Source: Flavobacterium sp. HTF (GTDB taxonomy: Bacteria; Bacteroidota; Bacteroidia; Flavobacteriales; Flavobacteriaceae). Taken from it: a stretch of DNA of 48,954 nt. Of the stretch, positions 1-8,940 are shown piece by piece. The stretch lies in the NCBI RefSeq assembly GCF_003105115.1, contig NZ_QETH01000031.1, forward strand, positions 1-48,954. Reading direction: 5' to 3'. The notes under the pieces were generated by a model. The model searched no databases, was not told where the DNA came from, and saw only the letters and a program-made list of their open reading frames with translations. The position numbers were made by a program, and so were the translations under genes. Every line of letters starts with the position of its first letter. The first letter of the stretch is position 1.

Positions 1-50
1 AAGTATTAAATCTATCATTTCTTAGAGTTTGAGATTCCGGATTTATAAAT

Positions 51-656
51 TTAATAACTTTCTATATTTCTAATTTTTTTTATTGGATTTCCAGCCCAAA
101 TTTCATCATTCGGAATGTTTTTTGTAACCACACTTCCTGCACCAATTATTGAACGATCACCAATAGTTACGCCCTTTAAAATAATACTATTTGCTCCAAT
201 AAAAACGTCATCTCCAATTATGATTGGTGCCGTTTTTGTGCTTTCAAATCCTTTTCTTCTTAATTTGTAATCTATAGGATGAAAATCGGTGTCCCAGATA
301 GCGACGTTTCCTCCAAAATTGCAAAATTTTCCAATTTCTATGCTACTTTCACAAAAAATGGAAACACCCGAAAAACCAGTATCATTTTTAATAATCAATT
401 TTGCATTCTTCTTAACTGCAATTGTCGACTGTTTATATAAGCCAACTAAATTAGATTCTAAACTACTATTAAAAATAACATTATCTCCAAGATGACAAGA
501 GCCGTTATTTACAATTAATAGTTTTCCATTTATTTTAGGCATACTATTAAATGAGACGGCATTAATTCGTAACATCAAAAAATTATAAACAAAGTAATAA
601 CTGTTCTTTAAGGCTCTATACGGTACAATAATTATTAATTTAATTATTCTTTTCAT
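51..656 (-). CDS. Hexapeptide-repeat O-acetyltransferase
   Basis: This 201-residue protein is a left-handed beta-helix acyltransferase of the maltose O-acetyltransferase/CatB type. Such enzymes move an acetyl group from acetyl-CoA to a sugar hydroxyl or amine. The C-terminal half shows hexapeptide repeats (IGDDVFIGANSIILKGVTIG, then IIGAGSVVTKNIP) and the family ending AGNPIKKIR. The likely catalytic His is in TDFHPIDY near residue 128. The N-terminal 30 residues are basic and hydrophobic and may lie at the membrane. It is the last complete gene at the left edge and lies 10 bp after a GT4 glycosyltransferase, so it probably decorates the locus polysaccharide. The exact acceptor cannot be told from the sequence. 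Confidence 0.85.
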   Translation of the reverse strand: MKRIIKLIIIVPYRALKNSYYFVYNFLMLRINAVSFNSMPKINGKLLIVNNGSCHLGDNVIFNSSLESNLVGLYKQSTIAVKKNAKLIIKNDTGFSGVSIFCESSIEIGKFCNFGGNVAIWDTDFHPIDYKLRRKGFESTKTAPIIIGDDVFIGANSIILKGVTIGDRSIIGAGSVVTKNIPNDEIWAGNPIKKIRNIESY

Positions 657-666
657 TTGATTGATA

Positions 667-1794
667 CTATAAATAACAATTAAAAGTCAATTCTGCATTT
701 TTTTTGGCGTCAAATTTTTCTTCTGCAAATTTTCTTGCATTTTCCCCCAACAACGTTCTTAATGGCTTATTATTAGAAAGATTTAAAATCTTTTCAATTG
801 CTTCATTGTTCTCTGTATACAAAAATCCAGTAACATTATTGATTATTAATTCATTCTGGCTGCCAACATTTGTGGCAATTGAAGGAATACCTATTGAGGC
901 TGCCTCAACAATTGCACGCGAAAAATGGGCAGTTTTGAAAGGGCTTATTAACATGTCTGAAGCACAAAGATAATCAGCTACATTAGAAATCATTGGCATG
1001 AAGAAAACATTAGAAAAAGCTTTTTCTTTTACTTCTTTTGCATATGGAGTATCATTTTCAAAACCGAAGATGAAAAATTTAATTTTTTTATGAGAAAATA
1101 AAGATTCTGCAATATTAATCAAATCTAAAGTTCCATTCGAAGGAGAAACCCTGGCAAAATATGAGACTAGGATTTCATCATCTAAAACACCTAATTCATC
1201 TCTTTTTTCCTTTCTAACAGATTCGCTCTTTACATATTCACCTACATTGACAAAATTGTTAATGACTGTAACATCATTTCCATTTTGTACAAATGGAGCA
1301 GCATCGTTGTTACTTATTGCAATAAATTTATCAACGGAGCTGGAATTCATTTTTAGCAAGATATTACCAAAAAAATTAGGCAAAAGTGGCTCCCTGACAT
1401 GTGAAACTACCAAAGTCTTTTTGCTTACCTTTTTTGAAGCCCTTCCAAAATGAAATAAGCAAGTAGTAGTTAAATGAATGACATCTGGCTGTATCTCTTT
1501 AATTAATTTTTTAGCAAAAAAGTAGGTTGGGAAATAACCTAAAATATTTTTCAAAAAAATCATAAATGACATTCCTGATACAGTTGTTCCATGAAAAGGC
1601 TGATGCCATTTTGAGTCACTAATTAAAACCGGAATTCCCAGTTTTTGAAACATAGGAACAACAGGTCCATTTCGCATTACCCATATAATAACGTCATATT
1701 TAGACTTGTCTATACTGTCAATTAGATAGAATACACTTTTAGGTGCACCTCCCATAGCTCCTCCATGATGTATATACAAAATTTTCTTTTTCAT
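667..1794 (-). CDS. Glycosyltransferase family 4 (GT-B fold)
   Basis: This 375-residue protein is a GT4 family glycosyltransferase that would add one sugar to the lipid-linked repeat unit on the cytoplasmic face. The N-terminus has the GT-B opening ILYIHHGGAMGGAPKSV with the Gly-rich loop, and the C-terminal donor domain has SRAIVEAASIGIPSIATNVG followed by NELI. The usual EX7E motif keeps its second Glu (IVEA), but the first position appears to be Ala, which is unusual. Donor and acceptor are unknown. It is 79 bp from the acyltransferase upstream and 10 bp from the one downstream, so all three are probably co-transcribed. Confidence 0.88.
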   Translation of the reverse strand: MKKKILYIHHGGAMGGAPKSVFYLIDSIDKSKYDVIIWVMRNGPVVPMFQKLGIPVLISDSKWHQPFHGTTVSGMSFMIFLKNILGYFPTYFFAKKLIKEIQPDVIHLTTTCLFHFGRASKKVSKKTLVVSHVREPLLPNFFGNILLKMNSSSVDKFIAISNNDAAPFVQNGNDVTVINNFVNVGEYVKSESVRKEKRDELGVLDDEILVSYFARVSPSNGTLDLINIAESLFSHKKIKFFIFGFENDTPYAKEVKEKAFSNVFFMPMISNVADYLCASDMLISPFKTAHFSRAIVEAASIGIPSIATNVGSQNELIINNVTGFLYTENNEAIEKILNLSNNKPLRTLLGENARKFAEEKFDAKKNAELTFNCYL

Positions 1795-1873
1795 AGAATA
1801 ATTTAGATTTAAAAAACCTTAATATTGATGATCTTATATTATTTTCCTCAATAAAAAATGTTATTGCAACTAA

Positions 1874-2569
1874 TTATAAAAAATCATTTAGATTAGATAA
1901 ATCTTCGGTTAAAAATAATTCTTTATTCGCTTTAATCTTTTTTAGATCCCAATCCCACCATTTAATTTTTAAAAGATTATCAATTGTAGGCTTATCGAAT
2001 CTATATTTGATTATTCTTGCCGGAGAACCACCAACAATAGCATAAGGAGGAACATCTTTATTAATTACGCTGTTACTGGCAATTATTGCTCCATCTCCAA
2101 TGGTAACACCAGATAAAATAACAGAATGGGCACCAATCCAAACGTCATTACCTACTTTAATTGGTCCTTTTGAAACAATGTCCGGATGTTCACCATTAAA
2201 TATATGTTTCATTATCAAATGAGTTGTAACTCTATTTGTATAATGAGTAAATTCCTGAAAAGAAACATTTCTCGCAATACTGCAGAATGCTCCTATTTCT
2301 ATACAATTTAATGACGCATAAAAATCTGTATTTGGTCCATTGACAACGCTGTATTTACCAATAGAAACCTTAGCATTTTGAGAAGTATTAATACTAACTC
2401 CTGCCTGTATCAATACTTTATCAGCAATATTAACAGTACCGTATATTTGAACATTGTTCAAAACAGCAGATGCAGAAATTTTTGAAGAACTAGAAATTGA
2501 GATTAAATTAAATCTTAAAAATCTATTATATATATGGGTATAAACCTTATTGAGAAATAAACTTTTCAT
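1874..2569 (-). CDS. CatB-like hexapeptide acetyltransferase
   Basis: This is a left-handed beta-helix acetyltransferase of the CatB/antibiotic acetyltransferase group, here probably acting on a sugar. Seen features are the hexapeptide core VGNDVWIGAHSVILSGVTIG, the loop IVGGSPARIIKYRF and the C-terminal WWDWDLKKI helix typical of this group. A possible catalytic His lies in FTHYTNR. The open frame extends to 2593, but that start would be TTG. The ATG at 2569 gives a 231-residue protein and leaves a 23-bp overlap with the end of the preceding gene, so the two are probably translationally coupled. The sugar modified is unknown. Confidence 0.83.
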   Translation of the reverse strand: MKSLFLNKVYTHIYNRFLRFNLISISSSSKISASAVLNNVQIYGTVNIADKVLIQAGVSINTSQNAKVSIGKYSVVNGPNTDFYASLNCIEIGAFCSIARNVSFQEFTHYTNRVTTHLIMKHIFNGEHPDIVSKGPIKVGNDVWIGAHSVILSGVTIGDGAIIASNSVINKDVPPYAIVGGSPARIIKYRFDKPTIDNLLKIKWWDWDLKKIKANKELFLTEDLSNLNDFL

Positions 2570-4004
2570 TGGTAAAAATTTTAATAGCTTCAAAATAATC
2601 CATTTCTTCTACAAGTTTTTCTATTGATGATTCTTGATCTACAATACAATTTTGAATAAATGTAAATAAATTCAATTCTGTAAGTGGGTCAAAATAAAAA
2701 GCTCTTTTTTCATCCAAAATCTTCTTAAAAAACTTTTTGCCTATTTTATCTATTACTACATTAACTTTAATATTCATTAAATCTGCTTCCAAAATACTAC
2801 CTGAAAAATGTGATATATGAGCTGAACACTGAGCCAAAATTAGTGGTAAAGGAAGTCTTGATGCTTTTTCAATTTCTACTCTATCAATTAAATTTTCATT
2901 TTTTAATTGTTCATGTAATGTAGAGATTTCAATATCAGTCATTCTTGGATGTAATCTAAGCCACCATGTATATTCTTCTGGGGTATTCTTTATCCCATCA
3001 ATAATATAAGGATGCAAAACTGGTGTTTGAGTTGTTTGTAAAGTATATAAAATAACCTTTTTATTATCTAAAAAAATGCTTTTATTTTTTAAAAAATTAA
3101 TCCAAGGATTACCTCCGACAATTACATTGTGGGTTGAATTTTGAGTAAACTTAAAGATATTATTAGCTGAAACTTTATCCCAAGTCCAAAAATAGTCAGG
3201 TAGTAATTCGTACCCATCTTGTGGTAATGAGCTAAAATTGTAAGCACAATTAAAATCACTCTGACCGCCATGTTGCATATCTACGGATAAAATATTTCGC
3301 TCTTTTGCTGCTAATATCAATCCGTACATTTTACTATTGTAATAACATAAAACAAATACATTCTGAACTTTACTTTTATCTATGACAGTGAGCCATAAAT
3401 TTTTCCAAGATAAAGCATTATTAAATTCACTTGATATTCTTTCCAAAATTTCACTAGTAGAAATTTTCATCTGGTTTTCGAATTCTTGCATTAATTCGCT
3501 AAACCCTTCAAGTTTTTCAAAATCAATATCAATATTCTTATTTTTAAATTTAAAATAATGAATGAGCTTTGTAGCATCAAAAACACGATCCTGACGATAA
3601 TGAATAGAGCCTTGCATTTTCTCATATTCAAAAATCTTTGATTTATATCCATGTGATTCTAAATAATCCATGATTGGATCAAAATAACGATTGTAGAAAA
3701 ACTTCTCAAATAAAACTCTATGCCCAAAAAAACCTGAAAATAAAAAATCAATTTTTTTAAACTTTAGCGTTTTTAAGCAAATGAAAGAATACAAAACATT
3801 CAATTTCATCAATTTTAAAAAATTGATGAAATACTTTTTTATACTTTTTTGTGCAACTTCTTTTTTCTCGTAACTAACAAAAAAAACAGATGTTTTTATA
3901 ATTGGCCAAGCTCTTACCCCCTCTATTTTCCATTCTTGTACAGGAAATTTACCTTCAGCATCTTTCAAAAAATATATTAATTTTTCTCTCTGTTCGAACT
4001 CCAT
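2547..4004 (-). CDS. Putative GT-B transferase with QHG and HP motifs
   Basis: This 485-residue soluble protein is not one I can name with certainty. It shows DMQHGGQSD (about residues 242-250), VGGNPWINF (296-304), WLRLHPRM (348-355) and SAHISHFSGSILEADLM (394-410). A QHG segment, an HP dipeptide and a late Ser/His-rich nucleotide-binding loop occur together in bacterial CMP-sugar-dependent GT-B enzymes such as polysialyltransferases and the KpsC/KpsS Kdo transferases. It starts 2 bp after the flippase gene stop and overlaps the next acetyltransferase. Given the CMP-nonulosonate genes upstream, it is a reasonable candidate for the nonulosonic-acid transferase; that role is inference. The first 80 residues show no clear domain. 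Confidence 0.6.
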   Translation of the reverse strand: MEFEQREKLIYFLKDAEGKFPVQEWKIEGVRAWPIIKTSVFFVSYEKKEVAQKSIKKYFINFLKLMKLNVLYSFICLKTLKFKKIDFLFSGFFGHRVLFEKFFYNRYFDPIMDYLESHGYKSKIFEYEKMQGSIHYRQDRVFDATKLIHYFKFKNKNIDIDFEKLEGFSELMQEFENQMKISTSEILERISSEFNNALSWKNLWLTVIDKSKVQNVFVLCYYNSKMYGLILAAKERNILSVDMQHGGQSDFNCAYNFSSLPQDGYELLPDYFWTWDKVSANNIFKFTQNSTHNVIVGGNPWINFLKNKSIFLDNKKVILYTLQTTQTPVLHPYIIDGIKNTPEEYTWWLRLHPRMTDIEISTLHEQLKNENLIDRVEIEKASRLPLPLILAQCSAHISHFSGSILEADLMNIKVNVVIDKIGKKFFKKILDEKRAFYFDPLTELNLFTFIQNCIVDQESSIEKLVEEMDYFEAIKIFTNEKFISQ

Positions 4005-4006
4005 CC

Positions 4007-5410
4007 TTAACTAAGCTTTTTATTAAATTTAACTATACATAGAAATATAGCTAATGAAGATATTATAGAGATAAATATTTTTGTAATTATAGAATACTCA
4101 ACAAATTCATACGCTAAAAATGTCAAAACAATTGTAGCAATAAGCCACCACAATTGATAAAAATTAGTATTATTTATTTCTTTAAAAATTTTATAATAGA
4201 ACCCTGCATAACCCATATATAGAAAAGCAGCAAAAGTTGTGAAAGCTGCAGCTTTATATCCATAAAATGGCATAAATATTAAATTAAGTACTACATTGAT
4301 TATTGCAGCTGTCAATGTAAGTTTCCATAAAAAAGTAGTTTTCTCTTTATAAAACAATTTATTTACTGAGCCCAAATACATCGGCCTATAATTATAAGAC
4401 ATGACAATTATGATAGCGAGTGGATAAAGTGTGTTTAACGATTTATTTTGAATCATCAACTGAAAAACTTCTTTCATCCACAGACTAGCTGTAAAAGTTA
4501 AAAAAAAGAAAGCAATTTGCATAACAAAGATTAAATCCCTGGCTCCCTTATCATCATTTTTTTTATATTTTTCATTCATCAGTGGCCCTACAGCGTATCC
4601 TCCTGCCACACCTAAAGCATTAAATATATTACCAACAGTATAAGCAACATTGTATTTACCGATGTCACTTGTCGAGATTTTTTCAAAATCCATCAATACT
4701 TTATCTGAGCTATCTAATAAATATGATGAATAATGATGTGGTATAATTGGCAAACTGACTTTTAGACTTTTCTTTATATGTTTCCATTTAAAATTATAAA
4801 TAGGAGTAATTTTATATTTCACATTTAAAGGATACCAATAGGATAGATTATTTAAAATACCGACAATAAAATTTGCCCAAAACCATCCCATATATCCCAT
4901 TTTATAATAGGCAATTAGAATTACATTTAGAGCTACAGTTAAAACACCAAAAAACAGACTCCTCATTGCTATTTGCATTGGCTTCTGATTTAACTGATAG
5001 TAAGTTAATCCAACCATAGATGTTTGACCAAAAAAAACAAGCGGAATAATATTTAAAAAAAGTATTAACCATTTATTGGCTGAGGCTTCTGGCGGAATAA
5101 TAACTAGTACTAATATTCCTAAAATTATAGCATAAATTATATTCCATAAATTTAAAAACCCATAAATTTGGCGCCATGACCACTTATATTGTTTTGGCGA
5201 ATGGTAAAAAGAGTTAACTAAAACCAAACGAAGTCCCAAAATAGAAAGTACAGAAATTGCTGAAGTATAAGCAGTTAAAAGCCCGTAAACACCGTAATCA
5301 CTAGACGTTAATTCTTTTGTTATGATTGGTAAAGCTAAAAAACCGGCAATTTTAGAAACTTGAGGAGCAAGTCCATAAATTGCGGTATGAGAGAAAAGCT
5401 TTTTTAACAT
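4007..5410 (-). CDS. Wzx-type oligosaccharide flippase
   Basis: This 467-residue polytopic membrane protein belongs to the MATE-like polysaccharide transport (Wzx/RfbX) group, which flips undecaprenyl-linked repeat units to the periplasm. Many hydrophobic helices are visible from residue 10 to the C-terminus, with the typical N-terminal segment YGLAPQVSKIAGFLALPIIT followed by SSDYGVYGLL, and a mid-protein PIIPHHYSSYLLDSSDKVL. The length is usual for the family. It follows the sialidase-like gene after a 203-bp gap that contains hairpins, and lies 2 bp before the putative transferase. It indicates a Wzx/Wzy-dependent pathway, although no Wzy is seen in this window. Confidence 0.9.
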   Translation of the reverse strand: MLKKLFSHTAIYGLAPQVSKIAGFLALPIITKELTSSDYGVYGLLTAYTSAISVLSILGLRLVLVNSFYHSPKQYKWSWRQIYGFLNLWNIIYAIILGILVLVIIPPEASANKWLILFLNIIPLVFFGQTSMVGLTYYQLNQKPMQIAMRSLFFGVLTVALNVILIAYYKMGYMGWFWANFIVGILNNLSYWYPLNVKYKITPIYNFKWKHIKKSLKVSLPIIPHHYSSYLLDSSDKVLMDFEKISTSDIGKYNVAYTVGNIFNALGVAGGYAVGPLMNEKYKKNDDKGARDLIFVMQIAFFFLTFTASLWMKEVFQLMIQNKSLNTLYPLAIIIVMSYNYRPMYLGSVNKLFYKEKTTFLWKLTLTAAIINVVLNLIFMPFYGYKAAAFTTFAAFLYMGYAGFYYKIFKEINNTNFYQLWWLIATIVLTFLAYEFVEYSIITKIFISIISSLAIFLCIVKFNKKLS

Positions 5411-5511
5411 TATAAATTAATATATTAACATTTTTAAATTAAGAACATCGATACTTATTTTTAAAATTAAAGTTTCAATATTGTAAGGATAATCCTTGTA
5501 TCCTTTTAAAA

Positions 5512-5539
5512 TTGAATTTTAAGATTATTCTTAATTCAA
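5512..5539 (-). terminator. Hairpin in 203-bp gap, possible weak terminator
   Basis: The gap 5411-5613 after the sialidase-like gene has no gene. It contains an inverted repeat with arms 5512-5524 and 5529-5539 (11 bp paired, a 2-base bulge, loop TTAT). On the minus strand a short T4 stretch follows. A second, smaller hairpin lies just beyond (AAGGATA at 5485-5491 with TATCCTT at 5499-5505). These could partly end transcription before the flippase gene, or be mRNA stability elements. The U-run is weak, so confidence is low. Confidence 0.3.
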
Positions 5540-5613
5540 ATTATTCTGATTATACTTATATCCTTGATAAAACAAGTTCTCATAAGAATAAAAATAAATC
5601 ATCATTAAAGCAT

Positions 5614-6741
5614 TTATAGCTTAATATCGATTTTTGCTAATTTTATCGATACGTTTCTTGAAATATTATTCATTTCATAATAATTAAGATATAGATTATC
5701 TTTATCATAAAACATAGATGGATAGCTAAAAGAATATTCACTTGCTGTCTCAATATTACCAATTAATTTCCAATTATGTCCTTTATCTGTACTGTATCCA
5801 ATTGAAAGTGGAGTCCTGTTTCCTGCTGACTTTGAAAAATCAGAATTGGTATTATTCCAGGCAATAAAAAGTATATCTGAATTTTTTTTCTTAAAAATTG
5901 TTTGAGGTGAGGCAGGAGATTTTAAATTTGAATATTCAAAAGCCCAGTTTATCCCATTATCATATGATCGGGCAAAAAGTACAGTGCCTTTTTTAGTTCT
6001 AATATTTAAAAGTAATTCTTTTTCAGACAAAACTGTTATGCATGGTTCCATTAGTGCATAATTCTTTTTCAAGCGAACAGTTTTCTTCCAGGTAACACCT
6101 AAATCATCTGAATAATAACAAAAAACTTTTTGTGAGTCATACGTTTTGAAAATTTCTCCATCTGGAACAGCAACAGGAACCCATAAGCGATTATTTTCGT
6201 AAACTACCCTATCATTATTCATTACATAATATCCGGTATTAAAATCATTTATTATTTTGGGAGACCCCCAACTTTTTCCTTGATCAAATGATTCTTTAAA
6301 ATAGAGATTAATATTACTAGTGCTTTCCTTTGCTGCAAAAAACAATAATAAATGCTGATCCGAAACTTTTATCAAACTAGGATTCGAGACATTAATGGTT
6401 GCAATATTTTCTTGTAAAATTTCAGGCTTTGACCAGGTTTTTCCATTATCAGTACTTTTAACACCTATAATTTTGGTGTTTTTACTTAGGTCATCAAAAC
6501 TTGCCCAACTTACTCCTGCCATATAAAAAGATCCATCGTCTAATTTTATGGTTGAAGAATATGAATATTGTCTTTGCATAAATCCACTTTTCAATACAAC
6601 AGAATAATCAACATTACTTGGAGACACTTCCTGCGTCGCATCTAATTTTATTGTAACATCGTCCTCTTGTTGTTCAGCTTCACAACTAAAAATCACAAAC
6701 AAAAACAACAAACGGCAAAAAAATTTTACAGACATAAACAT
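5614..6741 (-). CDS. BNR/Asp-box sialidase-like lipoprotein
   Basis: The protein is a predicted surface or periplasmic lipoprotein with a sialidase-type beta-propeller. Five Asp-box repeats of the S-x-D-x-G-x-x-W kind are visible: STDNGKTW, SFDQGKSW, YSDDLGVTW, SYDNGINW and STDKGHNW. The signal LLFLFVIFSC is a lipobox, which favours starting at the ATG at 6741 (or 6735) over the longest frame from 6792; this puts the Cys at about residue 20. Sialidases cleave terminal sialic acids, but other Asp-box proteins have different or no catalytic roles. It directly follows the CMP-nonulosonate synthetase gene. Its placement inside a biosynthetic cluster suggests trimming or remodelling of the polymer, which is inference. 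Confidence 0.75.
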   Translation of the reverse strand: MFMSVKFFCRLLFLFVIFSCEAEQQEDDVTIKLDATQEVSPSNVDYSVVLKSGFMQRQYSYSSTIKLDDGSFYMAGVSWASFDDLSKNTKIIGVKSTDNGKTWSKPEILQENIATINVSNPSLIKVSDQHLLLFFAAKESTSNINLYFKESFDQGKSWGSPKIINDFNTGYYVMNNDRVVYENNRLWVPVAVPDGEIFKTYDSQKVFCYYSDDLGVTWKKTVRLKKNYALMEPCITVLSEKELLLNIRTKKGTVLFARSYDNGINWAFEYSNLKSPASPQTIFKKKNSDILFIAWNNTNSDFSKSAGNRTPLSIGYSTDKGHNWKLIGNIETASEYSFSYPSMFYDKDNLYLNYYEMNNISRNVSIKLAKIDIKL

Positions 6742-6795
6742 TTCTTTAGAGATTAATAATTTTATATGAAATAAAGTATTTTTATTGATCATAAA

Positions 6796-7488
6796 CTATA
6801 ATTCCGTTTCGTTCATTAAAATCTCAGCGATCTTAAAATCCACAATGTCATCAATGTCAATAGAAGCTTCTTTGGGCATAACATATTTTGTCATATTCAA
6901 TTTTTGATACCCTTTTTCTAATAGCTTATCAACTTTAATGACATAAATAGCTCCATTCAATTCATAAACAACAGGACAATCTTGTCTTCTAGTATAAATT
7001 CCGTCTTTTGTTTTTTTTAAAATTCCATCATTATTTTCTTCAAACAAAACATAATAAGGATTTGAATCTGTTTCTTTTACTGAAACTATCAATTCTACAT
7101 TAGAATCAATTAATTGTATTGCTCCTCTTATATGATCACTTTTTCTTAAAGGGGATGTCGGCTGGAGGTAAACAATATATTCGTAATTTATACCAATACT
7201 TTTATAAAAATTAATTGCATGTAATAATACATCTTCGGTAGTTGCGGAATCAGATGCTATATCTGAAGGTCTTAAAAATGGAACTTTTAACCCTGAATCT
7301 TCAACTATTTTTTTAATTTCTAAAGAATCTGTGGATACACAAATATCTTCACTATCTGAAATTTCTAAAGCCGCTTCGATTGAATAACTAATCAAAGGCT
7401 TGCCATTTAAATTTCTTATGTTTTTATTTAAAACTCCTTTTGACCCACCTCTGGCGGGGATTATATAAAGTATTTTTCTTTTTAACAT
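6796..7488 (-). CDS. neuA: CMP-nonulosonic acid (acylneuraminate) cytidylyltransferase
   Basis: This 230-residue enzyme would activate a nonulosonic acid with CTP to give the CMP-sugar donor. The N-terminal nucleotide loop IIPARGGSKGVLNKNIRNLN is diagnostic, followed by CVSTDS, LQPTSPLRKSDHI and the C-terminal DIDDIVDFKIAE metal/substrate segment. It is a single-domain form without the extra phosphatase or esterase domain found in some NeuA proteins. It sits 6 bp after the aminotransferase gene within a tight nonulosonate operon. Whether the substrate is neuraminic, legionaminic or another acid cannot be decided; legF or pseF would be alternative names. Confidence 0.88.
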   Translation of the reverse strand: MLKRKILYIIPARGGSKGVLNKNIRNLNGKPLISYSIEAALEISDSEDICVSTDSLEIKKIVEDSGLKVPFLRPSDIASDSATTEDVLLHAINFYKSIGINYEYIVYLQPTSPLRKSDHIRGAIQLIDSNVELIVSVKETDSNPYYVLFEENNDGILKKTKDGIYTRRQDCPVVYELNGAIYVIKVDKLLEKGYQKLNMTKYVMPKEASIDIDDIVDFKIAEILMNETEL

Positions 7489-7494
7489 TTTGGC

Positions 7495-8940
7495 CTAACC
7501 TTTAATTTCGTCAATAAAACTTGAAATACAGCTACATATGTAATTTGTTTCAACTACTGACAAACTTACTGAAGATGGCAAACTCATACCCAGTACAGAT
7601 ATATCAGAAGATACTTTTAGATTTTCGTCATTTCCAAACAATTTATAAGGAGGCATAATATGAAGTGGATAAAAAACAGGTCTGGTTTCAACACCTCTTT
7701 TACTCAAGTAGTTCATCAATTCTTCTCTCGTAAACGGAGCTTCTTCTTTCACTAAAAAAGTATAAAGCCAATATGAGCTATATGTATCTTGTTTCTCTAC
7801 AGGTATTTGAAAAAAAGAATACTTACTTAATGTTTCGTTATAAGATTCAGCTAACTTTCTTTTCGCATTTACAAACTCATTTAATCTTTCAAATTGAGCA
7901 ACACCTATAGCAGCTTGTAAATTGGTCAATCTATAATTGTATCCAACAAAATCATGCCAGTAGCGTCTTTCTTTACTCATACCATGATCTCTAAGAACAG
8001 CACCTTTATTAGCAACCACAGAATCTTTAAACAATACCATTCCACCCTCTCCTGTTGTTATTGTTTTATTTCCAAAGAAGCTGAAAGTTGCAGCATCTCC
8101 AAATACACCAAGAGGCCTGTTTTTGTATTTAGATCCTAATGCTTCTGCACAATCTTCAATTATAAGTAAGTTATGTTTTTTTGAGATTGCAACAATTTTA
8201 TCCATGTCACAAGACTGTCCATACAAATGGACTGGCATTATCGCTTTTGTTTTATTTGTAATATGTTTTTCAATATTATCCATATCAATATTAAAAGAAT
8301 CTCTTTCAACATCAACTAATACTGGTGTAGCACCAGTATAAATAATTGCGTTTATAGAAGCTGCAAAAGTCAAATTAGGTACAAGTACTTCATCTCCTTC
8401 ACCAATTCCTAATGCATCTAAAGCTAAATGTAAAGCAACAGTCCCATTGCTGACTGCCAAAGCTGAGTAGTTTTCGTGATAATCAGAAAATAATTTTTCA
8501 AACGATCTAACATATTTACCTTGAGAAGAAATCCAATTTGTTTTGATACAATCTGTTACATATAACAATTCATTACCTTCAAGAAGTGGTGCAGAAATCG
8601 AAATTCTACGTAATTTATTAATTGAAGCGTAATCAACAATTTTTCCTAAATCATCAACTAAAGGAATAACTTTAATCTTATTGTTTATATTATTGAGAAT
8701 TGTTTCATTGTCTGAATCAACTGATAGTGAAAAAAAGTTAGTATTCATTACATCTTTAACATTATTATCCAGATTCCCATTTAGCAATAAGAATCTTCTA
8801 ATATCACCATCTGTTAAAACTCCAACCAATTTTTCAAAATCATCAACAATAAATAGTATACCTAAACCTAATTTATCCAGTAATTGAAGGGCGTCCCTCA
8901 ATTTAGCATCCTGATTTATAATTACATCCTTAACGTCCAT
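7495..8940 (-). CDS. CBS-domain / PLP sugar aminotransferase fusion (PerA-like)
   Basis: This 481-residue protein joins an N-terminal CBS pair (about residues 1-115, with LVGVLTDGDIRRF) to a DegT/DnrJ/EryC1 aminotransferase (about 116-481). The aminotransferase has the PLP-lysine motif FFGNKTITTGEGGM (Lys 292), IIEDCAEALGSKY (Asp 263) and RPVFYPLHIMPPY. From memory these are closest to GDP-perosamine synthases, and less like LegC, which usually reads FNGNKIITTGGGG. It would convert a 4-keto-6-deoxy sugar nucleotide to the 4-amino sugar; GDP-4-keto-6-deoxymannose from the nearby gmd is a plausible substrate. The CBS part may bind a nucleotide and regulate the enzyme. The gene overlaps the TIM-barrel gene by 11 bp. 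Confidence 0.87.
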   Translation of the reverse strand: MDVKDVIINQDAKLRDALQLLDKLGLGILFIVDDFEKLVGVLTDGDIRRFLLLNGNLDNNVKDVMNTNFFSLSVDSDNETILNNINNKIKVIPLVDDLGKIVDYASINKLRRISISAPLLEGNELLYVTDCIKTNWISSQGKYVRSFEKLFSDYHENYSALAVSNGTVALHLALDALGIGEGDEVLVPNLTFAASINAIIYTGATPVLVDVERDSFNIDMDNIEKHITNKTKAIMPVHLYGQSCDMDKIVAISKKHNLLIIEDCAEALGSKYKNRPLGVFGDAATFSFFGNKTITTGEGGMVLFKDSVVANKGAVLRDHGMSKERRYWHDFVGYNYRLTNLQAAIGVAQFERLNEFVNAKRKLAESYNETLSKYSFFQIPVEKQDTYSSYWLYTFLVKEEAPFTREELMNYLSKRGVETRPVFYPLHIMPPYKLFGNDENLKVSSDISVLGMSLPSSVSLSVVETNYICSCISSFIDEIKG

